NCBI GenBank assembly: GCA_036321795.1
Contig: JAWQCY010000001.1
Location: 434,001-498,000 of the forward strand
Direction: 5' to 3'
Source of the DNA: CAKVON01 sp902475665
GTDB lineage: Bacteria > Actinomycetota > Coriobacteriia > Coriobacteriales > Atopobiaceae
Length of the DNA: 64,000 bases
This document shows positions 46,441-54,801 of the stretch, one piece after another (within the stretch, counting starts at the first letter, position 1; each line of letters begins with the position of its first letter). The position numbers and the translations under genes were made by a program. Below the pieces are notes generated by a model that was not told the DNA's origin, ran no database searches, and saw only the letters and a program-made list of their open reading frames with translations.

Positions 46441-48810
46441 ATGGCAGACGGCACCACCGACCGCAGGGACCAGAAGACCAGGAAGCCAATGTTGTTCGAG
46501 CCCGCCTCGGACGAGGCCCCCGAGGCCGACTCCTATCCCAAGCTCGAGGCGATCTGCGAGCGCTACCTGCTTCCCGAGGAGATGGCCAAGGTCGAGAGCG
46601 CCTACGAGTTCGCGGCGCGCTACCACGCCAACCAGCGCCGTCGCAGCGGCGAGCCCTACATCAACCACCCCGTCGAGGTCGCGCTGATCCTGGCCGACGA
46701 CCTCCAGATGGACGAGGACGTCATCTGTGCCGCCCTTCTCCACGACACCGTCGAGGACACCACCGCCACCCTGGCCGACCTTGCCGCGCGCTATGGCGAG
46801 ACGGTCGCCGAGCTGGTCGACGGCGTGACCAAGCTCACCTCCATCGAGGTCGACTCGATGGACGAGAAGCAGGCCCTCAACCTGCGCAAGATGTTTCTGG
46901 CCATGTCCAAGGACATCCGGGTCGTCATCATCAAGCTGGCCGACCGCCTGCACAACATGCGCACCCTGGCCGCGCTGCCGCCCGACCGCCGCACGTTCAA
47001 GGCGCGCGAGACGATGGACGTCTACGCCCCCCTGGCCGACCGCCTGGGCATCTCGTCGGTCAAGTGGGAGCTCGAGGACCTGGCCTTCTTCTACCTGGAG
47101 CCCGACGAGTACCAGCGCATCGCGCGCATGGTGCAGGACTCTCGCGAGCAGCGTGAGCGCAACACCAACGAGACGATCAAGACCCTGGAGGACGAGCTGC
47201 GCCGCAACGGCCTCGCGAGCTTCCAGATCAAGGGTCGTCCCAAGCACCTGTGGTCCATCTACCAGAAGATGAAGCGGAAGGACAAGGAGTTCGCCGACAT
47301 CTACGACCTGATCGCGCTGCGCGTGATCTGCGACACGGTCGGCGACTGCTACTCGGTCCTGGGCACCGTCCACACGCTGTGGCACCCCCTGCCCGGACGC
47401 TTCAAGGACTACATCGCCACGCCCAAGCCCAACGGCTACCAGTCGCTGCACACCACGGTCGTCGGCCCCGACGCCCGTCCGATCGAGATCCAGATCCGCA
47501 CGCACGAGATGCACGAGCAGGCCGAGTACGGAATCGCGGCCCACTGGCTGTACAAGAAGTCGGGCAACTCCAAGGGTGCCATGTCCTCGGAGGACAAGAG
47601 CATCGACTCGCAGATCTCCTGGATCCGCCGCAGCCTGGACTGGGCCACCGAGGGCGACATCGGCGATGCGCGCGAGTACCTCGACAACCTGCGCATCGAC
47701 CTGTTCGAGGACGAGATCTTCGTCTTCACCCCCAAGGGCGAGGTCATGAGCCTGCGCTCCGGCTCCACGCCGCTCGACTTCGCCTATGCCGTCCACACCG
47801 AGGTCGGCAACCACTGCGTCGGCGCCAAGGTCAACGGCTCGGTCGTGCCCATCGGCTCGCAGCTCGAGATGGGCGACCGCATCGAGATCCTGACCAACAA
47901 GGGCTCGCGTCCCTCGCGCGACTGGCTCAACCTCGTGCGCACGCCGTCCGCCCGTGCCAAGATCCGCAAGTACTTCGCGACCATGACCAAGTCCGACGAC
48001 GCCGAGCAGGGCCGAAGCGACCTCGGCCGCGAGCTTCGCAAGCGCGGCTACGGCATCTCGACCGTCCGCGCGGGCAAGGCCATCGCAAAGGTCTGCGAGC
48101 AGCTTGACTTCAACGGTCCCGACGACCTGTTCGCTGCCGTCGGCACCGGCAAGGTGTCGCTCAAGCAGGTCGCCAACAAGGTCGAGGCCATCCTCGAGGA
48201 GGGCTCGCCCGAGCGTCAGGCAGCCCTGGCTCGTGCCGCCGAGGAGCGTGCCAGGCGCGAGGCCGCCGCGAGCGCGCGTCCGCTCGCACTGTCTCACTCC
48301 CGCGAGGGCAAGGAGCGCCGTCGCCGTCGCAACAACTGTGGCGTCATCGCCAAGGGCGACCCCGACCTGCTGGTCCACCTGTCGCACTGCTGCAACCCGG
48401 TCGCCGGCGACGACATCGTCGGCTTCATCACACGCGGCCGCGGCGTCTCGGTCCACCGTGCCAACTGTCCCAACGTCAAGGCCCTGATGGAGCACCCCGA
48501 GCGCATGATCGAGGTCGAGTGGGACACCTCGGGTGCCGCCGAGTTCCAGGTCGAGATCGTCGTCGAGGCCACCGACCGCATGGGCCTTCTGAAGGACGTC
48601 ACCATCGCGCTGGGGGAGGGTGGCGCCAACATCCTGTCGGCCGCGACCCAGACCTCTTCGATGGGCGTGGCGCGTCTGCGCTTCATGATCTCCATCTCCG
48701 ACGCGAGCATGCTCGACCCGCTGCTCGCGCTTCTCAGTCGTATCCCGTCCGTCTATGACGCCCGCCGTATCATGCCCGGCGAGGGTGCCAAGCAGCTCAA
48801 GAGGAGGTAG
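46441..48810 (+). CDS. rel: Bifunctional (p)ppGpp synthetase/hydrolase Rel
   Basis: Makes and degrades (p)ppGpp in the stringent response. It is 789 residues from ATG 46441 (GAGAGGGGGAG upstream), with the full long-RSH layout: HD hydrolase (LLHDTVEDT near residue 102), synthetase (KHLWSIYQKMKRKDKEF and EYGIAAHWLYK), TGS (IFVFTPKGEVMSLRSGSTPLDFAYAVH), the zinc-finger-like SHCCNPVAGDDIVGF region and a C-terminal ACT. The RFKDYIATPK loop carries the RxKD form found in bifunctional enzymes, not the ExDD of RelA. The gene sits 2 bases after recJ. Confidence 0.97.
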   Translation: MADGTTDRRDQKTRKPMLFEPASDEAPEADSYPKLEAICERYLLPEEMAKVESAYEFAARYHANQRRRSGEPYINHPVEVALILADDLQMDEDVICAALLHDTVEDTTATLADLAARYGETVAELVDGVTKLTSIEVDSMDEKQALNLRKMFLAMSKDIRVVIIKLADRLHNMRTLAALPPDRRTFKARETMDVYAPLADRLGISSVKWELEDLAFFYLEPDEYQRIARMVQDSREQRERNTNETIKTLEDELRRNGLASFQIKGRPKHLWSIYQKMKRKDKEFADIYDLIALRVICDTVGDCYSVLGTVHTLWHPLPGRFKDYIATPKPNGYQSLHTTVVGPDARPIEIQIRTHEMHEQAEYGIAAHWLYKKSGNSKGAMSSEDKSIDSQISWIRRSLDWATEGDIGDAREYLDNLRIDLFEDEIFVFTPKGEVMSLRSGSTPLDFAYAVHTEVGNHCVGAKVNGSVVPIGSQLEMGDRIEILTNKGSRPSRDWLNLVRTPSARAKIRKYFATMTKSDDAEQGRSDLGRELRKRGYGISTVRAGKAIAKVCEQLDFNGPDDLFAAVGTGKVSLKQVANKVEAILEEGSPERQAALARAAEERARREAAASARPLALSHSREGKERRRRRNNCGVIAKGDPDLLVHLSHCCNPVAGDDIVGFITRGRGVSVHRANCPNVKALMEHPERMIEVEWDTSGAAEFQVEIVVEATDRMGLLKDVTIALGEGGANILSAATQTSSMGVARLRFMISISDASMLDPLLALLSRIPSVYDARRIMPGEGAKQLKRR

Positions 48811-48815
48811 CTGCC

Positions 48816-49505
48816 ATGTCGTCCACCAACAGGTTCGGTGCCGATGGGCCCCGTGCCGAGAAGGGCCGCGAGCCCGACGACTCCGTCGAGGAGGTCCGCC
48901 GCTTCGTGGTCGGCCCCATCCAGACCAACTGCTACGCCTACGTCTCGGCCGGTAAGTGCCTGGTCGTCGACCCGGGCTATGCGGGGGAGGCGATCGCGCG
49001 CGAGCTGTCCGACGTCAACGTCGAGCTCGTCGTCGCCACCCATGGCCACGGTGACCACGTCGGCGGCGTGGCCGAGCTGGTCGAGGCGACGCACGCGACC
49101 TTCGCCATGAGCGGGACCGACGAGCGCATCGCGCGCGAGTCGACCGGCGACGGCCACCACCCTGGCGAGACGGTGCCGCCACCTGCGGACCGTCGCCTCG
49201 TGGAGGGTGACGTCCTGAGTGTGGGCAGGGCATCCTTCACCGTGTGGGAGACGCCCGGCCACACTGCCGGCGGCCTGGTCCTGGTTGGCGGCGGCTCCGC
49301 CACGGGCATCGTCTTCGTGGGCGACACGCTGTTCGCGGGCTCGGCGGGACGCACCGACCTGGAGACCGGCGACCCCGAGGCCCTCATGGCGTCGCTTGCG
49401 CGCCTCAGGCGCGACCTGCCTCGCGACGCTCGCATCCTGTGCGGCCACGGTCCCGCCACGACGATGGGGACCGAGCTCAGGGGCAATCCCTTCCTGGCAG
49501 ACTAG
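48816..49505 (+). CDS. MBL-fold metallo-hydrolase (glyoxalase II-like)
   Basis: Metallo-beta-lactamase-fold hydrolase, 229 residues. The metal motif is THGHGDHVGG, with further ligands in TPGHTAGGL, VGDTLF and CGHGPATTMGTE. The family includes glyoxalase II and YqgX/YcbL proteins, and the position after rel matches that set in other Gram-positives. A charged, probably disordered ~25-residue N-terminus precedes the fold. GAGGAGG for its ATG lies in the last codons of rel, so it belongs to the same transcript. The thioester substrate is inferred. Confidence 0.88.
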   Translation: MSSTNRFGADGPRAEKGREPDDSVEEVRRFVVGPIQTNCYAYVSAGKCLVVDPGYAGEAIARELSDVNVELVVATHGHGDHVGGVAELVEATHATFAMSGTDERIARESTGDGHHPGETVPPPADRRLVEGDVLSVGRASFTVWETPGHTAGGLVLVGGGSATGIVFVGDTLFAGSAGRTDLETGDPEALMASLARLRRDLPRDARILCGHGPATTMGTELRGNPFLAD

Positions 49506-49527
49506 CCATCGCGGGCCGCGACCTCGA

Positions 49528-49543
49528 GGCACTTCTCGGCAGG
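49528..49543 (+). repeat. Perfect copy of GGCACTTCTCGGCAGG
   Basis: An exact copy, 22 bases after the MBL-hydrolase stop codon and just before the tRNA-Leu terminator. This is the same arrangement as at 20878, between a gene end and a convergent tRNA terminator. Confidence 0.7.
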
Positions 49544-49561
49544 GCGGGCACAAGCACAAGC

Positions 49562-49596
49562 AAAAAGGCCTCCCTGGCTTGCGTCAGGGAGGCCTT
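49562..49596 (-). terminator. Terminator of tRNA-Leu
   Basis: Perfect arms AAGGCCTCCCTG and CAGGGAGGCCTT with an 8-base loop; the A run at 49562-49566 is a T-tract on the minus strand. Confidence 0.9.
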
Positions 49597-49606
49597 CGTC
49601 GTCGTA

Positions 49607-49693
<87 letters not shown>

Positions 49694-49776
49694 ACGGGTG
49701 TCGCACGCGTCTCACGCGCGAGGCAGAAGGCAAGTATAGCGCAAGGTGCGCGTCATGCGCTCGCGAGGCTCGGGAC

Positions 49777-50664
49777 TCAGACGCGGCCGTCGGGCTTTCC
49801 CCAGAAGAACGTGGCCACGGTGCCGGGGCCCGTGTGGACGCCGATGGTGGCGCCGATGTCGGAGATGCGCACGTCACCGACGCCGGGGAAGGCCTCGCGG
49901 ATCATGGCGGTCAGCGCCTCGGCGTCGGCGAGGCAGTCCGAGTGCGTCATGAAGACGTCGCCCGCATAGTCGTCGCCGCCGTCCGAGAGCTCGCGCATGC
50001 GCTCGACCACGCGGCGCATGGCCTTGCGCTTGGTGCGGATCTTGTCGACGACGGCAAGCGAGCCGTCGGGTGCTACGTCCATCACGGGGCAGATGCTAAG
50101 TGCGCCGCCGATAAGGCCCGCGGCACGCGAGATCCTGCCGCCGCGGACGAAGAACGTCAGGTCGGACGAGAAGAACCAGTGCTGGACACGCTCCCGGTTG
50201 GCCTCGGCCCACGCGACGAGCTCGGAGGCCCCCATGCCCTCGGAGCGCAGCTGTGCCATGCGTGCCGCGAGCATGCCGTAGCCACCGGACGCGCACAGCG
50301 AGTCGACGACCCAAACCCTGCGCTCGGGCCAGCGCTCGCGTGCCTGGTCGGCTGCCGCGCAGGCGCTGGCGTAGGTGCCGGAGATGCCGCTGGACAGCGA
50401 CACCTGGACGATGTCCTTGCCCGCGTCGAGCATGGGCTCCCAGAAGGCGAGGTACTCGCCGACGCTGACCTGGGACGTCTTGGCCTCGGCGCCGTCAAGC
50501 ATGCGGCGGTACAGCTGTGTGGGGGCCATGGTCTGCCAGAGGTCGTCCTTCATCGGGACGCCGTCGAGCTCATAGCTGAAGTCGACCGCGTGCAGTCCGA
50601 CCCGCTCGATGTAGTCGCGGTCCAAGTCGGCCGTCGTGCAGCAGCAAAGCTCGTAGTCGGCCAT
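49777..50664 (-). CDS. DegV family fatty-acid-binding protein
   Basis: DegV-fold protein that holds one fatty acid; members such as FakB present fatty acids to the kinase FakA. The product is 295 residues from ATG 50664 (GGGAGG upstream). Family features are CCCTTADLDRDYIERVGL at the start, KTSQVSVGEYLAFWEPMLDAG, SLSSGISGTYASA and FFVRGGRISRAAGLIGGALSI. The serine in KTSQ and the GRIS segment line the fatty-acid carboxylate pocket in the family. No fakA gene is nearby. It is divergent from the aminotransferase. Confidence 0.92.
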   Translation of the reverse strand: MADYELCCCTTADLDRDYIERVGLHAVDFSYELDGVPMKDDLWQTMAPTQLYRRMLDGAEAKTSQVSVGEYLAFWEPMLDAGKDIVQVSLSSGISGTYASACAAADQARERWPERRVWVVDSLCASGGYGMLAARMAQLRSEGMGASELVAWAEANRERVQHWFFSSDLTFFVRGGRISRAAGLIGGALSICPVMDVAPDGSLAVVDKIRTKRKAMRRVVERMRELSDGGDDYAGDVFMTHSDCLADAEALTAMIREAFPGVGDVRISDIGATIGVHTGPGTVATFFWGKPDGRV

Positions 50665-50920
50665 CGGGGCCTCCCGTCCTTCGGGGGTCGGACGCAAGCG
50701 CCAACCCACGCCTATCTCTATGCGCAAACAAGAAAACACCTATGCATAGCCTACCCCAACGTGACACGCGTAGGCCGGGGCGTTCGCGCTCGGATTTTGA
50801 CCCGCTCGTTTCACGCGGTTGCTCCTTGCGTAGCATCGTCGAAACACGCCATGAGCACCATTGGCAGCGTCAAGACACGTGTCGCGGTCGGAACGGGCCG
50901 CTATCCGGGGAGGTGCGAAC

Positions 50921-52123
50921 ATGGCCGACGGAGTCGATTCGCTCATGTACGAGTTTGGTGCCGGCAAGTCCGCGATCCGCGAGGTTTGCGAGAAGACCTT
51001 CGCCCTCAAGGAGAGGGGAGAGACCGACTTCTGGGACTTCTCGATCGGAAACCCCTCGACGCCGGCGCCCGAGGCGGTCAACCAGGCCGTCCGCGACGTG
51101 ATGGAGGAGTTCAGCTCGCTCGACCTGCACGGCTACTCGCCCAACAACGGATGGGAGTCCACCCGTGCCGCGATCGCCGACAATATCAACGGGCGATTCG
51201 ACGCGGGCGCCACGGCCGATGACCTCACCCTCACCGCGGGTTGCGCGGGCGCCATCACCGCCACGATCGGCGCGCTCACGGTCCCCGGCGAGGACGTCAT
51301 CGTCCTGACCCCGTACTTCCCCGAGTACCGCATGTACATCCAGGCGTGGCACTGCCGATGCGTCGAGGTGCCAACCACGCCCGAGACCTTCCAGATCGAC
51401 GTCGACGCCATCGAGAGGGCCATCACCCGCTGCACGCGCATGGTCATCATCAACACGCCCAACAACCCGACCGGCGCCGTGTACGACGAGGCCTCCGTCA
51501 AGGCCCTGGGCGACCTGTTGCGTCGCGAGAGCGAGCACCTCGGTCGCACGATCTACCTGCTTTCCGACGAGCCGTACCGTGAGATCTGCTACGACGGCCT
51601 GGTCAACCCGTGGGTGCCGGACTGCTACGAGAACACGATCGTGGCCTACTCGTACTCCAAGTCGCTCTCGCTTCCCGGCGAGCGCATCGGCTACGCCTAC
51701 GTGCCCAAGTCCGTCACCAACCAAAACGACGTCATACTGGGCATCCTCGGCGCTCAGCGCGCGGTCAACACCATCCAGAACTCCACCATGCAGCGCATGA
51801 TCGAGCGTTGCGTCGACCTCACGGCCGACCTTTCCGAGTACGACCGCAAGCGAGCGATCATCTACGACGGCCTCAAAGCCATCGGCTACGACGTGGTCCG
51901 TCCCGACGGTGCCTTCTACCTGTGGGTCCGCGCCCTGGAGCCCGACGACGTCCGCTTTGCCGAGCGCGCCGCCGACGAGCAGCGCCTCTACATCGTCAAC
52001 TCCACCGACTTCGGTTGCCCCGGCTGGGAGCGCCTGTCCTACGCCATCGACGACGAGCGCCTGCAGAGCTGCCTGCCCGCCTTCAAGCGCCTCTGGGACA
52101 CTTACGGCGGCTGCACCTGGTAG
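50921..52123 (+). CDS. PLP-dependent aminotransferase, class I
   Basis: A 400-residue fold-type I aminotransferase (AspC/AAT-like). The PLP-binding set is visible: NNPTGAVYDEAS, SDEPYREICYDG, the Schiff-base lysine in AYSYSKSLSLPGERIGY, and a C-terminal arginine region around RLSYAIDDERL. The ATG at 50921 follows GGGGAGGTGCG; the longer frame upstream is not needed. Aspartate and aromatic amino acids are plausible substrates but cannot be decided. The 255-base upstream gap shows no convincing promoter. Confidence 0.9.
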   Translation: MADGVDSLMYEFGAGKSAIREVCEKTFALKERGETDFWDFSIGNPSTPAPEAVNQAVRDVMEEFSSLDLHGYSPNNGWESTRAAIADNINGRFDAGATADDLTLTAGCAGAITATIGALTVPGEDVIVLTPYFPEYRMYIQAWHCRCVEVPTTPETFQIDVDAIERAITRCTRMVIINTPNNPTGAVYDEASVKALGDLLRRESEHLGRTIYLLSDEPYREICYDGLVNPWVPDCYENTIVAYSYSKSLSLPGERIGYAYVPKSVTNQNDVILGILGAQRAVNTIQNSTMQRMIERCVDLTADLSEYDRKRAIIYDGLKAIGYDVVRPDGAFYLWVRALEPDDVRFAERAADEQRLYIVNSTDFGCPGWERLSYAIDDERLQSCLPAFKRLWDTYGGCTW

Positions 52124-52153
52124 AATCGCGAAAGGCAAACGGATTGCTCCGGT

Positions 52154-52197
52154 GCCTGCCGAGAAGTGCCACAAGCTCGTGGTTCTTCTCGGCAGGC
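52154..52197. repeat. Long hairpin made of two inverted copies of the repeat word
   Basis: GCCTGCCGAGAAG (52154-52166) and CTTCTCGGCAGGC (52185-52197) form a perfect 13-base stem, with CCAC/GTGG continuing inside the loop. The left arm is part of an exact inverted copy of GGCACTTCTCGGCAGG (52155-52170). It lies 30 bases after the aminotransferase stop; there is no T-tract. Confidence 0.85.
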
Positions 52198-52228
52198 CCA
52201 CCGCTTCTCCACAAGCCGAAATTCCCCC

Positions 52229-52257
52229 TTGTCCCAAAGGGATGTGGCGGGTATTAT
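52229..52257 (+). promoter_or_regulatory. Promoter of infC-rpmI-rplT
   Basis: TTGTCC (52229-52234) and TATTAT (52252-52257) with a 17-base spacer. Transcription would begin near 52264, giving a leader of about 205 bases. Confidence 0.7.
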
Positions 52258-52263
52258 TCTTGA

Positions 52264-52469
52264 GGTTGCGTGACGTCTGTGTCGCGCACGACGAAGCGGG
52301 GCCATGCACTCGGGTCCCCACCTGAACGGCGCCTACGGGCCGCTGTCTGGTCAGACAACGCATCTTCACCCGCATTATGTGGGACGCATGTCTCCCGGAT
52401 GGCCGCACCACGCCAACCGGGAGATTTTTTATGCGGCCGCAAGGCCGCGGAGAGAGGAAGGTGTAGAAG
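52264..52469 (+). promoter_or_regulatory. infC leader with attenuator terminator
   Basis: The leader is rich in complementary blocks. It ends in a classic terminator: TCTCCCGG (52391-52398) pairs with CCGGGAGA (52417-52424), with extra GGC/GCC pairing inside, followed by six T (52425-52430). It lies 40 bases before infC, so it must be bypassed for expression. In Firmicutes the same operon has an L20-controlled leader; whether this leader is homologous cannot be judged by eye. Confidence 0.75.
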
Positions 52470-53042
52470 ATAGCCAAGCCCCAGGGTCCTCGAATCAACG
52501 AGGAGATCAACGCCCGCACTTGCCGCCTCATCGGCGTCGACGGTTCGCAGCTTGGCCTGTTCGGTCTTCCCGATGCCCAGCGCATCGCTGACGAGCAGGG
52601 CCTCGACCTCGTCGAGATCGCTCCCAACGCGGAGCCTCCCGTCTGCAAGGTCATGGACTATCGCAAGTTCAAGTACGAGCAGGACCGCAAGGCCAAGGCC
52701 GCTCGCAAGAACCAGGCCAAGGTCGAGGTCAAGGAAATGAAGTTCCGTCCCAAGATTGACGTGGGCGATTACGAGACCAAGAAGGGTCACGTGCTGCGCT
52801 TCCTGAAGAAGGGCGCGCGCGTCAAGATCACGATCATGTTCCGTGGTCGCGAGATGGCCCACCCCGAGCAGGGTCTCAACGTCCTCGAGAGGCTCGCGGA
52901 AGACCTGAAGCCCTTCGCCACGGTCGAGTCGCAGCCCAAGATGGAGGGCCGCAACATGCACATGCTCGTCGCCCCGATCAAGGGCGCCTTCGACGAGAAG
53001 GTCGCTGAGGACGACGCCAAGGATTCGGATAAGGAGAACTAG
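52470..53042 (+). CDS. infC: Translation initiation factor IF-3, starting at ATA
   Basis: IF-3 binds the 30S subunit and rejects non-initiator codons. The frame has no ATG before 52653, which would remove the N-terminal domain, and an in-frame TAG at 52464 limits the start. The N-terminal sequence AKPQGPRINEEINARTCRLIGVDG begins right after ATA at 52470, and AGAGAGGAAG lies 9 bases upstream. A rare start codon is typical of infC (ATT in E. coli), where IF-3 discriminates against its own start and so limits its synthesis. The product is 190 residues, with KVMDYRKFKYEQ and the C-terminal domain intact. Confidence 0.93.
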   Translation: MAKPQGPRINEEINARTCRLIGVDGSQLGLFGLPDAQRIADEQGLDLVEIAPNAEPPVCKVMDYRKFKYEQDRKAKAARKNQAKVEVKEMKFRPKIDVGDYETKKGHVLRFLKKGARVKITIMFRGREMAHPEQGLNVLERLAEDLKPFATVESQPKMEGRNMHMLVAPIKGAFDEKVAEDDAKDSDKEN

Positions 53043-53043
53043 C

Positions 53044-53241
53044 ATGCCCAAGATGAAGACGCACAAGGGAACCGCCAAGCGCTTCCGTCGCACCGGTACC
53101 GGCAAGCTCATGCGTGCCAAGGCCTTCAAGAGCCACATCCTCGCCAAGAAGTCCCAGAAGCGCATCCGCGGCTTCCGCAAGGAGGCCGAGATCAGCGCCG
53201 CTGACGCCAAGGTCGTCAACGCCCGTCTGGCCGGCAAGTAG
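53044..53241 (+). CDS. rpmI: 50S ribosomal protein L35
   Basis: A 65-residue L35 with the usual start PKMKTHKGTAKRFRRTGTGK and LAKKSQKRIRGFRKEAEI. AAGGAG for this gene lies in the last codons of infC and the ATG follows one base after its stop, so translation is likely coupled. Confidence 0.97.
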   Translation: MPKMKTHKGTAKRFRRTGTGKLMRAKAFKSHILAKKSQKRIRGFRKEAEISAADAKVVNARLAGK

Positions 53242-53289
53242 GCTCACGCCTCCCAACGATTTATTCACTCAGCAAGGAGTTGATCTGAT

Positions 53290-53655
53290 ATGGCACGTGT
53301 CAAGCGCGCAGTGAACGCCAAGAAGAAGCGTCGCACCCTCCAGGAGCGCACCAAGGGTTACTACGGCGTCCGTTCCCGCACCCTCCGCGGCATGAAGGAG
53401 CAGATGCAGCACTCGCTCCAGTACCAGTACCGCGATCGCCGCAACAAGAAGCGCGACATCCGCAGCCTCTGGATCCAGCGCATCAACGCCGCCGCCCGCA
53501 TCAACGGCATGAACTACTCCAACTTCATGCACGGCCTTAAGCTCGCCGGCGTCGAGCTCGACCGCAAGGTCCTCGCCCAGGTTGCCTACGAGGATCCCGC
53601 GAGCTTCGCTGACCTCGCCGAGGTCGCCAAGAAGGCCATCGCCGACGCCGAGTAG
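53290..53655 (+). CDS. rplT: 50S ribosomal protein L20
   Basis: A 121-residue L20 with ARVKRAVNAKKKRRT at the N-terminus, YYGVRSRTLR and LWIQRINAAARINGMNYSNFM. L20 initiates 50S assembly and in several bacteria represses its own operon through the leader RNA, which could connect to the attenuator before infC. A terminator follows. Confidence 0.97.
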   Translation: MARVKRAVNAKKKRRTLQERTKGYYGVRSRTLRGMKEQMQHSLQYQYRDRRNKKRDIRSLWIQRINAAARINGMNYSNFMHGLKLAGVELDRKVLAQVAYEDPASFADLAEVAKKAIADAE

Positions 53656-53698
53656 CGCCTGCGCCCAACGGGCCTCTTGCACCAAAAAAGCATCATCG

Positions 53699-53738
53699 GG
53701 GACCCGTCTTCCGCAGATGGAAGCGGGTCCCTTCTTTT
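53699..53738 (+). terminator. Terminator after rplT
   Basis: Stem GGGACCCGTCTTCC with GGAAGCGGGTCCC around the loop GCAGAT, followed by TTCTTTT. Confidence 0.9.
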
Positions 53739-53870
53739 ATTATTGGGTATGAAACCGTTTTCACAGCAGTCTTCCAGGGGCTAGATGTGCACGCGTCCAA
53801 GTGTGTGAACAATTGCGTCTCGCGCGTCTCCCGTTAACGCGATAGAAAACAAGCTTACGTACAGTTAATT

Positions 53871-53883
53871 GGCATGTAGTGCC
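53871..53883. promoter_or_regulatory. Palindrome GGCA-N5-TGCC before the ABC transporter
   Basis: GGCATGTAGTGCC lies about 40 bases before the binding-protein gene, in an AT-rich promoter region (53739-53920). It may be an operator; no -35/-10 pair is certain. Confidence 0.3.
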
Positions 53884-53920
53884 ATCAGGCGTGAATGCCG
53901 TCTAACACAGGAGGTAAGTC

Positions 53921-54709
53921 ATGTCCAACTCCATGTCTCGTCGTCAGTTCCTCGGTCTCATGGGCGGTTCCGCGGCCCTTCTCGGTCTTGGCCTCGTTGG
54001 TTGCGGCGGCTCCGGCGACGCTGCGTCCGGTGCCAAGAAATACGTCATCGCCACCGACACCGTCTTCGCCCCGTTCGAGTTCACCGACAAGAAGAACAAC
54101 TTCGTCGGCATCGACGTCGACCTGCTCGCCGCTTGCCTGAAGGTCGCCGACCTCGACTACGACCTGCAGTCCCTGGGCTTCGACGCCGCCGTCGCCGCCC
54201 TGGAGTCCGGCCAGGCCGACGGTGTCATCGCCGGCATGTCCATCACCGACGAGCGCAAGAAGAAGTACGACTTCTCCGAGCCGTACTACAATTCTGCCGT
54301 GTGCTGCGCAGCCGCCGAGGGCGGCTCGGTCTCCAAGCTCGACGACCTCAAGGGCAAGACGGTCGCCGCCAAGACCGGCACCCAGTCCGCCGAGTGGGCC
54401 GAGTCCATCAAGGACACCTACGGCTTCACGATCTCCTATGCCAAGACCTCCGACGTCATGTACCAGGGCGTCAAGTCCAAGCAGTTTGCCGCCTGCTTCG
54501 AGGACGAGCCCGTCATGGCCTACGGCATCCAGCAGGGCAACGGCATGCAGATGATCGGCAAGGAGGACGACAAGTTCGCCACGCCGTACGGCTTCGCCGT
54601 CCGCAAGGGCAAGAACACCGAGCTTCTCGAGGGCTTCAACAAGGGCCTCAAGGAGATCCGGGACAACGGTGAGTACGACAAGATCATCGAGAAGTACACC
54701 AAGGCCTAA
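53921..54709 (+). CDS. Amino-acid ABC transporter substrate-binding lipoprotein (glutamine-type, Tat signal)
   Basis: Extracellular solute-binding protein of the polar amino acid family (SBP_bac_3), 262 residues, most like GlnH. The N-terminus combines a twin-arginine motif SRRQFLG with a lipobox (LGLVGC), so it is probably exported folded by Tat and lipid-anchored at the Cys near residue 28. The ligand fold shows FAPFEFTDKKNNFVGIDVDL and GMSITDERKKKYDFSEPYY. It is followed by a hairpin, a permease and an ATPase gene. Glutamine is the likeliest substrate, but other polar amino acids are possible. Confidence 0.92.
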   Translation: MSNSMSRRQFLGLMGGSAALLGLGLVGCGGSGDAASGAKKYVIATDTVFAPFEFTDKKNNFVGIDVDLLAACLKVADLDYDLQSLGFDAAVAALESGQADGVIAGMSITDERKKKYDFSEPYYNSAVCCAAAEGGSVSKLDDLKGKTVAAKTGTQSAEWAESIKDTYGFTISYAKTSDVMYQGVKSKQFAACFEDEPVMAYGIQQGNGMQMIGKEDDKFATPYGFAVRKGKNTELLEGFNKGLKEIRDNGEYDKIIEKYTKA

Positions 54710-54723
54710 GTTCTTCTCGGTTG
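54710..54723 (+). repeat. Copy of the CTTCTCGG-type word directly after a stop codon
   Basis: GTTCTTCTCGGTTG begins at the base after the TAA of the binding-protein gene. GGTTCTTCTCGG also occurs in the right arm of the hairpin at 52154-52197. Confidence 0.4.
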
Positions 54724-54749
54724 CCCGCAAGAGGGCTTTGTAACAACGA

Positions 54750-54781
54750 GGGGCCGCACGTCCGTGACGACGCGCGGCCCC
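54750..54781 (+). promoter_or_regulatory. Intergenic hairpin between binding protein and permease
   Basis: GGGGCCGC (54750-54757) and GCGGCCCC (54774-54781) form a strong stem without a T-tract. Such hairpins often stabilise the upstream message so that binding protein exceeds permease. Confidence 0.6.
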
Positions 54782-54801
54782 ACGGGCTGTAAGGATGGTC
54801 C

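Noticed and set aside
46441..48810. RelA (synthetase-only) assignment
   Set aside because: The HD motif (HDTVEDT) is intact and the synthetase loop is RFKD, both marks of a bifunctional Rel enzyme.
50665..50920. A start at 50861 for the aminotransferase or a leader peptide in this gap
   Set aside because: ATG 50921 has a clear ribosome site and the extra N-terminal residues have no family match.
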